A stretch of 64,000 nucleotides of DNA from Aliiglaciecola lipolytica (lineage in GTDB: Bacteria > Pseudomonadota > Gammaproteobacteria > Enterobacterales > Alteromonadaceae). The DNA lies in NCBI RefSeq assembly GCF_018860635.1, contig NZ_JAHKPT010000011.1, positions 1-64,000 of the forward strand. The letters run 5' to 3'. This document shows positions 20,173 through 28,683 of the stretch, one piece after another. Position 1 is the stretch's first letter. The number at the start of each line of letters is the position of its first letter. The position numbers were made by a program, and so were the translations under genes. The notes under the pieces are model-generated. The model saw only the letters and a list, made by a program, of their open reading frames with translations, was not told the origin of the DNA and searched no databases.

Positions 20173-20896
20173 AGTATATTCCTCAAATCTTCAGAGTATA
20201 AGACGGATTAAAGCTATTTGCTAATCCCTGTGACAGCTGTCTTTTTGACTAGATTGGTTTGTGTAAATATCGAATTGTGGGAGTGTTTTATGGCGTGTTA
20301 GTTTTGCATTTCATGCGTATACAGTCCTTTGGTACAGGAAATGGGGAATTAAAGCGCGAATGCCTCCACCATGTAATAGCGTTTTAATTTCATTCTTGCC
20401 TTGAATGTAGACTATGCCCCAAAGTTGAAGTCACGTTGAATAGTAACATCGTTTGCGTATTGTTCTTTAGGTGGTGCACACGTGGCAACAGTGTTGTTTG
20501 TACAGAGTTTGGGGACTTTTTATCTAAATACTTCAGTATTTTATGAATCACGTGGATATCTATAATGCCAACACAGTGAAAAACACTATTCTTAATAGTG
20601 TATTTCAAAACGGGTAAACAAACAAGTTTTGGTATCCAGCGCCTTATGGCTATCATCCTGATTTAGCTATTAAACATTCTGGCAAAATACTTGATATATC
20701 TACAGAGGGCCGAATCAATTCTAACGGTCTATTGTGTACGTATTTCGGACATTAGGCATTGACCAACACTAAGAAAAATAATGCTTTATAAACCAGCGGT
20801 AGATTCAATCAATGTCAATTGAATCCAGAAACTAGCGCTATTAGCAGAGCGGGCAGTAGTAAAAATATTAAAATAACGAACTCAAGTGCTATTTAG
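20173..20896. other. intergenic, about 720 bp, no supported gene
   Basis: A minus-strand frame at 20390-20656 lacks a ribosome site and reads as chance sequence. I see no tRNA, terminator or repeat that I can defend. Confidence 0.35.
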
Positions 20897-21445
20897 TTAA
20901 TGCTTAGGACATAATACAGAGATGTTTTTTCCTTTTTCGAACATTTCTGAAAAAACCTCTTCGCTTTCGATTTTTTGATGCTCATACCATTCTCCTGTAG
21001 AAGGAACAGCCGCTGTTATGACTAAGTTGTTTGCATTTTCTACTACGGGATTTTCCGTAAATACCCAAGCACGAATCGCATATGGTTGGGCAGATTCTAA
21101 AATCCACATCTCTTCTTCACCTTTTACACCAAACAAGTCGACCGCTATTTGCTCCACATTAACATCTGGTTGATATTGAATGCTGACAGAATAAAGCGGT
21201 TGGTCTTCAAGTATGCCAAAATAATACGTAATTTTAGCTATTTCCACAGAATCAGGGGCACTATCTATCGCCGAAACCCTGAAGTTCATTTCCTTTTCAA
21301 AAGAGGACATGTGGCGCTGAGTTGATACTGAATGGCAAGACATACCAAACTGTAAATTTGATAACTCTTGTGGGAAGTAGCTGTTTTTCCCAAAGCTATT
21401 ATGTGCATAAAACAATATACAAATCACTAAGCAAAAATGTTTCAT
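20897..21445 (-). CDS. small secreted protein of unknown function
   Basis: 182 residues. The first 19 form a signal peptide (MKHFCLVICILFYAHNSFG), then a mature domain with LQFGMSCHS near its start and a cysteine close to the C-terminus (VLCPKH). The segment DQPLYSVSIQYQPDVNVEQIA suggests an alternating sheet-helix fold. No family is recognised. The ATG is preceded by GGAGTTCAAGA. It is a lone gene; the neighbouring repressor/integrase module reads the same way on its first gene but lies 270 bp away. Confidence 0.6.
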   Translation of the reverse strand: MKHFCLVICILFYAHNSFGKNSYFPQELSNLQFGMSCHSVSTQRHMSSFEKEMNFRVSAIDSAPDSVEIAKITYYFGILEDQPLYSVSIQYQPDVNVEQIAVDLFGVKGEEEMWILESAQPYAIRAWVFTENPVVENANNLVITAAVPSTGEWYEHQKIESEEVFSEMFEKGKNISVLCPKH

Positions 21446-21717
21446 TTCTTGAACTCCATTCTAGGTCTTTTTCTCTTAGTATTAAGCTGGCTTAGTCTTA
21501 ATTGCGGTTATTATTTTAAATGGACTTTTACTAAAATACTAGACACATTGCAGTCAGGTTGGGCCATTGAAATAATAATCATACGAATATCCGTTGAATG
21601 TCTGCCCCTTGTCTAATGCCGCCTACCAGCTTAAGTCGAATCTTTATTTAAAAAACACCAAATTAAGTTGGTAATCACACTAATTCAAATTAGGTTGTTA
21701 ACACCAAGCGACTTTGT

Positions 21718-21939
21718 CTAATCTTCCTCTAAGATCAGTATTTCTTGAATTGAGCAATTAAAATATAGGCACAGCTTATTAATAATGTCAGTGCTCGTTG
21801 AACGGTAAGGATCATTCTTTATTCTTGATAAAGTATTTCTTCCAAGGCCAGTCTGTTTTGATATCTCATCAATAGTGACTACCGCGCCTTTTTTGGCGGC
21901 ATGATCAAGCATCATCTGTTGTAAGTTTATTTTTATCAT
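21718..21939 (-). CDS. Xre/Cro-type HTH repressor of the integrase module
   Basis: 73 residues forming one helix-turn-helix domain: MIKINLQQMMLDHAAKKG, then TIDEISKQTGLGRNTLSRI and NKLCLYFNCSIQEIL, typical of small Cro/CI-like regulators. I use the ATG at 21937-21939, which has TGGAA 6 bases upstream; an in-frame ATG 12 codons earlier adds residues unlike the family. It is divergent from the integrase gene across about 110 bp that hold a three-half-site palindrome over a promoter-like sequence, so it probably represses the integrase and itself. Confidence 0.8.
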   Translation of the reverse strand: MIKINLQQMMLDHAAKKGAVVTIDEISKQTGLGRNTLSRIKNDPYRSTSTDIINKLCLYFNCSIQEILILEED

Positions 21940-21995
21940 TTGAATTCCATTTTTGCTTTGTATTGTAACAAACAAAACGGCTAGTTACCTTATGG

Positions 21996-22030
21996 TTGAC
22001 AATGCACCAATTGTGGTGCATGATGCACCT
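21996..22030 (+). promoter_or_regulatory. integrase promoter with alternating TGCACC/GGTGCA operator half-sites
   Basis: TTGACA at 21996-22001 and CATGAT 17 bases later form a plausible sigma-70 promoter for the integrase. Overlapping it are three 6-bp half-sites in alternating orientation: TGCACC (22003), GGTGCA (22015), TGCACC (22024), with gaps of 6 and 3. A dimeric repressor bound here would block the promoter; the divergent Xre protein is the obvious candidate. Confidence 0.6.
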
Positions 22031-22048
22031 ATATTGAAAGGGGTGAGT

Positions 22049-23203
22049 ATGGCAACATTAAATGTTAGAAAAGAAACCGGCAAGCTTTATATCGATTTTA
22101 GGTATAGAGGAGTTAGATGTCGTGAGCAAACCAGAATGCTTGACACACCTCGAAACAGAAGACTGCTGAGAAGACTTGTTAATAGGATTGATGCAGAGAT
22201 TACGTTAAACATATTCAATTACTCTGATACGTTTCCAGGCAGCCAAAAAGCTAAATTATTTTCTGATCCCAACTCATTAACGACGTCCATTATTACCTTT
22301 AAAGATTTCGCTTATACATGGCTCAACGAAATGAGACCAACCTGGCGCTCAAGTTACTTCAAAACTATCTCATATCTGTTAGAGACCAAACTCATCAAAG
22401 CATTCGGTGCTAAGGTTATTGATAACATTAGCAAGGCAGATGTTCTTCAATATAGAAGTGAACTGTGTCAGTGCAATAATGACAGTAACAGGAGACTTTC
22501 GGCGAGATATGTAAACCGCATTGTATCGCTAATGTTGAGCATAATTGCAGAAGCTAGTGAGAGGTTCAACTTCCCGAATCATTGTTCAGACATTAGACCA
22601 TTAAGAATACGTAAATGTCGGCCAAGTCCGTTCATGATTCAAGAGGTTGAATCGATAATCAATGCCTGTTCAACCGAATTTAAAGACTATTTCATAGTGA
22701 GATTTTTTTCTGGATTAAGGACAGGGGAGCTTCACGGTCTTCGCTGGAAAAATGTGTGCTTTAAGAGACGTACTATCAACGTAAATGAGTCTATTGTTGA
22801 TGGTGTAATAGGGAATACAAAAAGCACTTATTCAGATCGGTTTGTCGAGATGTCAGACCAAGTTCATGGCTCATTATTGAGAATCTTTAAGGATGCTGAA
22901 AATAGCGAATATGTATTTAGTAGAAATGGTAAACCGCTAACACAAAGTTACATCACGCAATGTGTTTGGTATCCATTACTCAAACAACTAAATATACCCA
23001 AACGCCGGCCATATACAAGCCGCCATACAGCTGCATCGATTTGGCTGGCATCTGGCGAAAACCCAGAATGGATTGCTCGTCAACTAGGGCATAAAAACAG
23101 TGAGTTATTGTTTAATTACTACAGCAACTACATTCCTAACTTAACCCGCTCAGATGGTGAGCAAGCAAATACGTACATTAATAAAATTGAGGTGAATCTA
23201 TGA
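22049..23203 (+). CDS. tyrosine recombinase (phage-type integrase)
   Basis: 384 residues. An N-terminal arm-type domain (MATLNVRKETGKLYIDFRYR) precedes a core-binding domain (TFKDFAYTWLNEM onward). The catalytic domain follows: box I RFFSGLRTGELHGLRW with the first Arg, box II RPYTSRHTAASIWL with the second Arg (Tyr instead of the first His, a known variant), QLGHKN with the late His, and nucleophile Tyr in LLFNYYSNY. I start at 22049, preceded by AGGGG 5 bases upstream. Its stop overlaps the next gene's start (ATGA). It is a second integrase within the larger island, so a nested element is likely; no attachment site was identified. Confidence 0.9.
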   Translation: MATLNVRKETGKLYIDFRYRGVRCREQTRMLDTPRNRRLLRRLVNRIDAEITLNIFNYSDTFPGSQKAKLFSDPNSLTTSIITFKDFAYTWLNEMRPTWRSSYFKTISYLLETKLIKAFGAKVIDNISKADVLQYRSELCQCNNDSNRRLSARYVNRIVSLMLSIIAEASERFNFPNHCSDIRPLRIRKCRPSPFMIQEVESIINACSTEFKDYFIVRFFSGLRTGELHGLRWKNVCFKRRTINVNESIVDGVIGNTKSTYSDRFVEMSDQVHGSLLRIFKDAENSEYVFSRNGKPLTQSYITQCVWYPLLKQLNIPKRRPYTSRHTAASIWLASGENPEWIARQLGHKNSELLFNYYSNYIPNLTRSDGEQANTYINKIEVNL

Positions 23204-24036
23204 AGTATTACTCTAACCAACTACCCATTAAAACGTTTCAAAAATACAGTTGTATTAAGGGCGTATATCGAATTTTGGATGCAGTTCACTATGACCTTTT
23301 AAGTGGCTTTTTTTATGAATTAACACTTAACGATGGGCAAAGCAAGATCAAGATGTGTACTGCTTGTGAAAGCATAGAAAGATTAGATTTTTCTGTTGGT
23401 GCTTTCGCTTTTATAGAGGCTGTGAGAGGAGCCGGTGGGCATTGGAAAATAAGGGAGTGTCGACTTGTGACTAGTGAAGTTGCGTTAAAGTCACTCGGGT
23501 TTGTTTTTGATAGTCAACGATACACTAGAGCACGAATGCAAAACAGCAGTGAGCTATTGACTGAAGTGAGTTCTGAGCAACTTACTGAGTTAATATTGGT
23601 TGCGAAGAATCGTCTGTTGGCGCGAGTAGAGCAGGGCGTTTTATTCGATGCATGGTTAAAATCTTCATTAAAACGATTTCTGTCAAACATAGTTTGCATT
23701 GACTTTAGGTCACAAATAGAGCGCGATTATGCAATCGTTTTTGGCTTGGTTTACTCTCTTTTCATTAACTGTGTAGGTCCGTCAAAGCGTTTCGATATGC
23801 GAATAAAGGAGGACCTGACATTTCTTGAATTGGGAGAAGAAGTAGAGTTATTTTTAGATCGCCATCTACCAGATTTAAGCTCTGTTTTCAAAGAGGTTAT
23901 ATACAAAACAGATCCACTTTGTTCTGTTATAGGCGACCTCAAAGAAGTTGAATATATTAAAGCTATACAAGTTGTTGCATGTCAGGAAGTGCAGTGTTTT
24001 GGGAAAAAGCTTTTGGGAAATTTAGAAGCTGCTTAA
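23200..24036 (+). CDS. unknown protein translationally coupled to the integrase
   Basis: 278 residues, family not recognised. The ATG overlaps the integrase stop codon, so the two are co-translated and probably act together. The N-terminal 85 residues look beta-rich (GVYRILDAVHYDLLSGFFYE; KIKMCTACESIERL), like an OB-fold or similar small domain. The remainder is helical (LLARVEQGVLFDAWLKSSLK; ELGEEVELFLDRHLPDL), with no nuclease or ATPase motif. An accessory or directionality function for the recombinase is the simplest reading. Confidence 0.7.
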   Translation: MKYYSNQLPIKTFQKYSCIKGVYRILDAVHYDLLSGFFYELTLNDGQSKIKMCTACESIERLDFSVGAFAFIEAVRGAGGHWKIRECRLVTSEVALKSLGFVFDSQRYTRARMQNSSELLTEVSSEQLTELILVAKNRLLARVEQGVLFDAWLKSSLKRFLSNIVCIDFRSQIERDYAIVFGLVYSLFINCVGPSKRFDMRIKEDLTFLELGEEVELFLDRHLPDLSSVFKEVIYKTDPLCSVIGDLKEVEYIKAIQVVACQEVQCFGKKLLGNLEAA

Positions 24037-24113
24037 GCATTGATTATTAGCCAATTTTGAATGGATATGAGATGTATTAGAACAAAACAAGTCACTATAG
24101 TTTAGGTGGCTTT

Positions 24114-24218
24114 ATGAATGTATATCGTTATTCTATAGTGATGTTAATTTCATTGAGATTTTTGGATTCGTTTCATGGTAAAAATGAATCCAAAAGTGGC
24201 TTGGTTACTGTTTTTTGA
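24114..24218 (+). CDS. possible 34-residue hydrophobic microprotein
   Basis: The frame starts MNVYRYSIVMLISLRFLDS and ends after 34 codons. AGGTGG lies 5 bases before the ATG, which is the main support. Two inverted repeats overlap the region: TCACTATAG / CTATAGTGA (24092 and 24133) and TTTTGGATTC / GAATCCAAAA (about 24160 and 24185). The stretch could therefore instead be a structured 3' or regulatory region. Confidence 0.3.
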   Translation: MNVYRYSIVMLISLRFLDSFHGKNESKSGLVTVF

Positions 24219-24315
24219 CGTTGTTAACTTAGCTTGGTACCAGCGAAAATAGAGCAAGTTAATGGCATTTACAGTGCTCATTTATACTTATGAAAGTAAA
24301 CGATTAGGTGACTAG

Positions 24316-24603
24316 ATGACAAAGCTTAATATAGAAATAATCGCGACTGACGACGAGCCTTTTGGTCTGCTAACAAAACTGGCGAAAGCTAAGTTTAGAG
24401 CGAACAATGTATATACTTTGAGCGGAACTGAAACTCTTGCCATTGACGATGGCATGAATGATATTCGGGCATTAATCAATGCCAACGTAATCGAGTTTTA
24501 TTATCGATACGACAAAGACCGAAATCAATATGAGTCCTTGATACTTGATTTTTGTCGCCAAAATAATTTAACACTACGCTTCTGCAACACAGAGAAAAAG
24601 TAA
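24316..24603 (+). CDS. small protein of unknown function
   Basis: 95 residues starting MTKLNIEIIATDDEPFGLL, with alternating strand and helix segments (VIEFYYRYDKDRNQYESLIL; LTLRFCNTEKK at the end). There is no membrane segment and no known motif. A ribosome site is weak (TAGGTGACTAG). It is the last clear gene before a long AT-rich stretch leading to the iterons. Confidence 0.5.
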   Translation: MTKLNIEIIATDDEPFGLLTKLAKAKFRANNVYTLSGTETLAIDDGMNDIRALINANVIEFYYRYDKDRNQYESLILDFCRQNNLTLRFCNTEKK

Positions 24604-25166
24604 CGCGTTTGAGGTAGAAAAGTATCTGAATGGGTGCCCAGTAAAAAGTTTTGTCTTGAAGTAAATCTTGTTTCAAACGGTAGTTTTAATTACGGGTTTT
24701 TAATTACTGAAACTACGATTTTTTGATAGTGAAATGTTGCTAGAATAGGGTTTTAAATCTGTAGTTATATCACTCAAAATCGGATATTTTATTGCATTCT
24801 AAACGGTGAGTTTTATCTATCAGAAAGTGCTAGAAACTTTCTCAAAAATGTCGTGAAAATGGATGATTACATACGATTTAAATGAGCTAAAAAATGAGAT
24901 TTTATGCAGATTAGATTGCGTTTGAAGCGCTTAATATAAGAGTAACTGAATCAATATTAGGTAGCTTTGAGCATTCAATTGAATTCAGTTTGTAACGAAT
25001 GAAATTTCGATAGCAATAGTTTAGCAAGACTTTTAATAGACCGAGCTCTTACAAACGTTAGGTTCAAAACAAAAGTAATCACTGTTTTAATAGACAGACT
25101 ATTGTAATAGCTATTTTTACTCCTTGTTTGTGTATTTTGGCAATATTGCACCTCATTTTACTAAAA
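24604..25166. other. intergenic AT-rich stretch left of the iterons
   Basis: About 560 bp, very AT-rich, with no frame I can support. It leads directly into the iteron cluster. AT-rich DNA next to iterons is common at replication origins, but I see no DnaA-box cluster. Confidence 0.35.
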
Positions 25167-25343
25167 GCGTTACCACTGAATTGGCTAGATAGTTCACTTT
25201 ATACCGTACTCCCCCCGTTACCACTTAAATTATTTTTTCAGTGGTAACGCATTTCAAAATTTCAGTGGTAACGCATTAAGCTTTAAGTGGTAACGCTTTT
25301 TGCGAGTTCAGTGGTAACGCACGGTAAAATTAAGTGGTAACGC
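25167..25343. repeat. iteron cluster: seven copies of AGTGGTAACGC
   Basis: Five direct copies of the 11-mer AGTGGTAACGC start at 25240, 25264, 25286, 25310 and 25333, i.e. every 22-24 bases, about two helical turns. Two more lie inverted at 25167-25177 and 25215-25225 (the latter ending in G). The extended form is TT(C/A)AGTGGTAACGC(A/T). Regular phasing and mixed orientation are typical of iteron origins, partition sites or transposase-bound ends. A short broken gene begins 57 bases downstream. Confidence 0.85.
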
Positions 25344-25399
25344 AGTATTCGACATTGAGTTAGACTTTAATTTGGATTGTGGGCGAAAGTAATTAGTTA

Positions 25400-25510
25400 A
25401 TGAAGGCTTATGTTGGTATTGATATTTCATGTGCAAAACAGTACGAGATCAGTATCATTTTTAATAAGGGGGAATTCAAACTTTATAAATGGAGAAATAA
25501 TTACTGTTAA
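25400..25510 (+). pseudogene. N-terminal stub of an RNase H-fold-like protein
   Basis: Thirty-six codons from an ATG 57 bases after the iterons: MKAYVGIDISCAKQYEIS, then FNKGEFKLYKW and a stop. The start, a strand followed by GIDxSxxK, resembles RNase H-fold proteins such as IS110-type transposases or DUF429 proteins, which are several times longer. It is probably a truncated gene, though a microprotein controlled by the iterons cannot be excluded. Confidence 0.4.
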
Positions 25511-25647
25511 ATAATATCGAAATTGATCACAAATCATCTAGCTTGGTAGATACAAATTCTTCAAACAAAAAACATCTCTGCTTAGTTGTAAATCAATCTA
25601 ATGAAGTTGAAGATTTACTCTTTGCATGTTTCGGTCGAAATCGATCG
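25501..25647 (+). pseudogene. gene fragment left of the IS3-family insertion
   Basis: An open frame without a clear start reads SSSLVDTNSSNKKHLCLVV, then NEVEDLLFACFGRNRS, and runs into the left end of the insertion sequence. The frame resumes compatibly on the other side at about 27298. I take the two as one gene split by the insertion; its family is unknown. Confidence 0.35.
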
Positions 25648-25708
25648 ACCATTTCCCCGCTATGCCAGGATTGTTGTCGCCTCATTTTTATAATAAATGG
25701 AGGCTATA

Positions 25709-26146
25709 ATGCCAGCACATGCAGTAGACTTAGAAACGAAACAACAAGCTCAAACGTGGTTGCTACCGCCATACTCTTATACCCTAAGACAAATAGCTAG
25801 CGAGTTAGAGGTGGGTATAGCAACGGTGCAGAAATGGAGGCAACAATTGGTTGATAGTGGGCAAGAAATTGAGAGCAATAAGGTTGAAGACAATAGTTTT
25901 TCTGCCGAACAAAAGTTTGCAGCAGTGATTGAAACTGCACTTTTATCTGAACATGAATTAGCTGCTTATTGCCGAGAGCATGGTATGTATGTTGATCATG
26001 TAAAACAATGGAAGGTATTGTCTATTGCTGCTCATACTACGAAGCAAGAAAGTCAATACAAGCTAGATAGTGTGCGACGAGCTGATAAGAAGAAGATTAA
26101 GTCTTTAGAAAAGGAGCTTAGTAGAAAAGATAAAGCACTTGCTTAA
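25709..26146 (+). pseudogene. IS3-family OrfA with a premature stop
   Basis: 145 residues: MPAHAVDLETKQQAQTWLL, a helix-turn-helix ending IATVQKWRQQL, then EHELAAYCREHGMYVDHV and a C-terminal coiled coil (KKKIKSLEKELSRKDKAL). GGAGG 5 bases upstream fixes the start. The frame is cut by a TAA at 26144-26146, where relatives have Glu; beyond it the frame still reads TAALLVLREKYNALWDNSEED, the normal OrfA end, before a second TAA. The nonsense change would stop production of a full OrfA or OrfAB fusion. Confidence 0.7.
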
Positions 26147-26238
26147 ACCGCCGCTTTGTTGGTATTGCGGGAAAAGTACAATGCCCTCTGGGACAACAGC
26201 GAGGAAGATTAACTCCTCTTCCAGAGCGGCATAAAATC

Positions 26239-27255
26239 GTGAGCCTAATTAACTCTGCTATTTCCAGTGGTGCACGCAAAGCGATAGCTTGCAAAACAAT
26301 TGGCGTGTCAGTTCGCACCATTCAGCGTTGGTATAATGATAAAAGTAAGCAGGTGTTTGAAGATGAGAGGCCAACAGCAAAACGACCAACGCCTTCAAAT
26401 AAGCTCTCGGTGGAAGAACGTTCAGCCATATTAGAAACGTGTAATTCAAGTGAGTATGCTAGTTATCCACCTGGCTATATCGTCCCAACGCTAGCTGATA
26501 ATGGTCTATATATTGGCTCTGAATCAACGTTTTATCGTGTGTTAAATGAGTACGGCCAATTGGCGCAAAGGGCACCTACTAAATTGCGCGTAAATAATAG
26601 TAAACCTAAGGAAAAGATAGCGACAAAACCCAATCAGATATGGACTTGGGATATTAGTTATCTAGCTACATTGACACGGGGACAACATTATTACCTCTAC
26701 ATGATTGTGGATATATTTAGTCGAAAAATAGTCGGTGCCGAAGTTTACGCTCAAGAACTAGGTGAATTGGCCGGTGACGTTCTTCAGCGAGCGGTCTGGA
26801 GTGAGAAATGCTTAAACGGCGGCACAACATTGCATTCTGATAACGGTGCGCCTATGCGCAGCTTCACTATGCAGGCAAAAATGAGAGACCTAGGTGTCGC
26901 CAGCTCTTATTCAAGGCCACGGGTAAGTAATGATAACCCTTATTCTGAATCACTATTTAGAACAACAAAGTACCATCACTCATGGCTGAAAGATGGCTTT
27001 AAGAATATCGCGGAAGCTCGCGAATGGGTAAACAACTTTACTTATTGGTACAACAATGTTCATAAGCACAGCGGCATTAAATACGTTACGCCAGAACAAC
27101 GTCATAACGGCTTGGATGGTGAATTACTTAAAAAGAGGAGAGAAACTTATTTAGCGGCACAACTTAAAAACCCTAATAGATGGCGCAATGATATACGCAA
27201 TTGGGATTATATTGACGAAGTGTCACTAAACCCTGAAAGTAAATACGTTGCTTAA
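26239..27255 (+). CDS. IS3-family OrfB, DDE transposase
   Basis: 338 residues from a GTG; the frame is open further upstream (RLTPLPERHKIV), as expected if OrfB is normally made by frameshifting from OrfA. An HTH-like segment (ISSGARKAIACKTIGVSVRTI) is followed by the integrase core with the catalytic triad visible: Asp in IWTWDISYLA, Asp in TLHSDNGAPM and Glu in NPYSESLFRTTKYH. It ends WDYIDEVSLNPESKYVA. The enzyme core looks intact, but the OrfA defect makes the element doubtful as an autonomous unit. Confidence 0.9.
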   Translation: MSLINSAISSGARKAIACKTIGVSVRTIQRWYNDKSKQVFEDERPTAKRPTPSNKLSVEERSAILETCNSSEYASYPPGYIVPTLADNGLYIGSESTFYRVLNEYGQLAQRAPTKLRVNNSKPKEKIATKPNQIWTWDISYLATLTRGQHYYLYMIVDIFSRKIVGAEVYAQELGELAGDVLQRAVWSEKCLNGGTTLHSDNGAPMRSFTMQAKMRDLGVASSYSRPRVSNDNPYSESLFRTTKYHHSWLKDGFKNIAEAREWVNNFTYWYNNVHKHSGIKYVTPEQRHNGLDGELLKKRRETYLAAQLKNPNRWRNDIRNWDYIDEVSLNPESKYVA

Positions 27256-27297
27256 TTACAAAATGCGACAACTGTCTTGAAAAATAGCGGAAATGAC

Positions 27298-27503
27298 TGA
27301 CTGTTTTTACCGAAACACGCACTCTTTAATGGCGAGCTAAAATTTGCCTCGCAAACCGCCAAGCGTTTGCGTGCTTTATCCAATTCAGATGGTGCAAAAT
27401 TTGACATTTTCCAAGCCACACACGAACGAATTTTGCGGGAGGCAGATTCAGTCATAACAATGAGCAACGAAGTACTGCGATTCAAAGGGGTTTATTCTTG
27501 TTG
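27298..27503 (+). pseudogene. gene fragment right of the IS3-family insertion
   Basis: An open frame with no start directly after the insertion reads LFLPKHALFNGELKFASQT, then AKRLRALSNSDGAKFDIF and QATHERILREADSVITM, ending RFKGVYSC. It is clearly protein-like and helical. With the fragment at 25501-25647 it probably formed one gene. The family is unknown. Confidence 0.45.
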
Positions 27504-27828
27504 AAGTTGCTACGTGGGTATTGACTCATTCGGTTTTACCTTCACAAAACTATCGCCTGTTCCCACAAATGTAGGTTTCAAAGCAAAGATGCGACCGGCG
27601 TTAGTCAAGGTTTGACCAAGCGATGCTTTGAAGGTACAAGACAAAGTACAAATAGCATCTAAAGATGAGTTGGTGCAAGAGGATAAAGTCAACCTACTAT
27701 TTATATAGGCAAAAGGGTTTGCTGAGCTCCAAGCGTAACAAATAGCAGGAAACAGTTATCGTTTAAAATGTAAAAAAACAGCTGGCGTCGAGCCAGTGAT
27801 TACAACTAATAAATAAACCAAAACGTTA

Positions 27829-27895
27829 CAGGTGGGGCAATTTTACTTTACCATTATTAGCAGAAAACGGGGGCAGTTTTAGTTTGCCGTTGACA
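27829..27895 (-). repeat. IS21-family-like terminal repeats, remnant
   Basis: Read on the minus strand the sequence begins TGTCAACGGCAAACTAAAAC and contains two related blocks, GGCAAACTAAAACTGCCCC and GGTAAAGTAAAATTGCCCC, 33 bases apart. Repeated blocks after a TGTCAA-type tip are characteristic of IS21-family ends. No istA/istB genes or opposite end are nearby. Confidence 0.5.
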
Positions 27896-28095
27896 ATGTG
27901 CTAAGGAGTGTGTCTGACAAAAATGACTTTGTGAAGTTTGAGAATAAAAATCAACCATTTTAATGGCGTGTCACTTCTTTAAACTTTAACTAACATATAA
28001 ATCGGGAAAATTCGTCAAAAATGTACATATCGCAATACATATGTTGCTCAGAGACTGTTATTACAAGTGACTTAATTATCAAAATGAAAAGTCTA

Positions 28096-28124
28096 AGCCA
28101 GCTTTACAGCTGGCTCTTTTATTA
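28096..28124 (+). terminator. rho-independent terminator
   Basis: Stem AGCCAGCT / AGCTGGCT with loop TTAC, followed by CTTTTATTATT. No intact gene precedes it closely on the plus strand, so it may have belonged to the disrupted gene upstream. Confidence 0.65.
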
Positions 28125-28279
28125 TTAGGTTAGTTATTCATAAAAAGATGTACAAAATTTTTCATTATGATAATAAGTTATTGAAATACATAGTAAAGTT
28201 GATTTTTTATATGATTGTGATAAGCTTGATAAGTTGGTTACACAATGGCATTCATAAATCATAAATGGAGTAATTAAAT

Positions 28280-28573
28280 ATGAAATACGATCATCTTTCA
28301 CATGAACACCGTAGGTTTGCGATCTGGTTAAGCACATCAGCACCGCAATTGTTGCCGCTTTTTGATTTTGATAGGCGTTGCATGTTGCTCGAAAAGGCCA
28401 ACAAGTATCTAAGGGGAAAAAGCGAGTCTGAAAAACTTATGGCTAGCTTTTTTATGTCTGTTTTTGGAGGTGCTGATAATTTTGGCTTTGATTTGTTTAC
28501 TGCCTGTAAAATCCTCGATGTAAAAAATATCGAGATAATCCGAGGCTGGCTAGCTGACCCGATATGGCCTTAA
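28280..28573 (+). CDS. small helical protein of unknown function
   Basis: 97 residues: MKYDHLSHEHRRFAIWLS, then DFDRRCMLLEKANKYLRGK and a glycine-rich middle (FGGADNFGFDLF). It is probably all-helical and cytoplasmic; no family is recognised. TGGAG lies 9 bases before the ATG. It precedes the HD-domain gene by 110 bp on the same strand and could share its transcript. Confidence 0.55.
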   Translation: MKYDHLSHEHRRFAIWLSTSAPQLLPLFDFDRRCMLLEKANKYLRGKSESEKLMASFFMSVFGGADNFGFDLFTACKILDVKNIEIIRGWLADPIWP

Positions 28574-28683
28574 TATCGGAAAGTTGCTTATCTAATGAAA
28601 ACAAAAAGCAACCTAAGTTCTTAAGCATTCTTGGCTTTGCTCACAATCAACAAAACAATTGAAGTGAGATAAGGGGGGGTAAT

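Larger units (their letters stand above)
25648..27297 (+). mobile_element. IS3-family insertion sequence, about 1.65 kb
   Basis: Imperfect terminal inverted repeats face each other: the left end reads CCATTTCCCCGCTATGCC with GTTGTCGC further in; the right end, reverse-complemented, reads TCATTTCCGCTATTTTTC with GTTGTCGC at the same depth. Between them are OrfA and OrfB on the plus strand. Exact ends are uncertain by a few bases and no target duplication is apparent. It splits an older gene. Confidence 0.8.
27504..28279. other. intergenic with IS21-like end and a terminator
   Basis: About 780 bp without a supportable gene. It contains an IS21-like terminal repeat at 27829-27895 and a terminator hairpin at 28096-28124, each listed separately. 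The remainder is AT-rich and likely decayed. Confidence 0.4.

Noticed and set aside
20390-20656. 88-codon minus-strand frame
   Set aside because: No ribosome site and no protein-like pattern.
25543-25800. 85-codon frame crossing the left end of the IS3 element
   Set aside because: The part inside the insertion is out of frame with OrfA; only the left part is kept, as a split-gene fragment.
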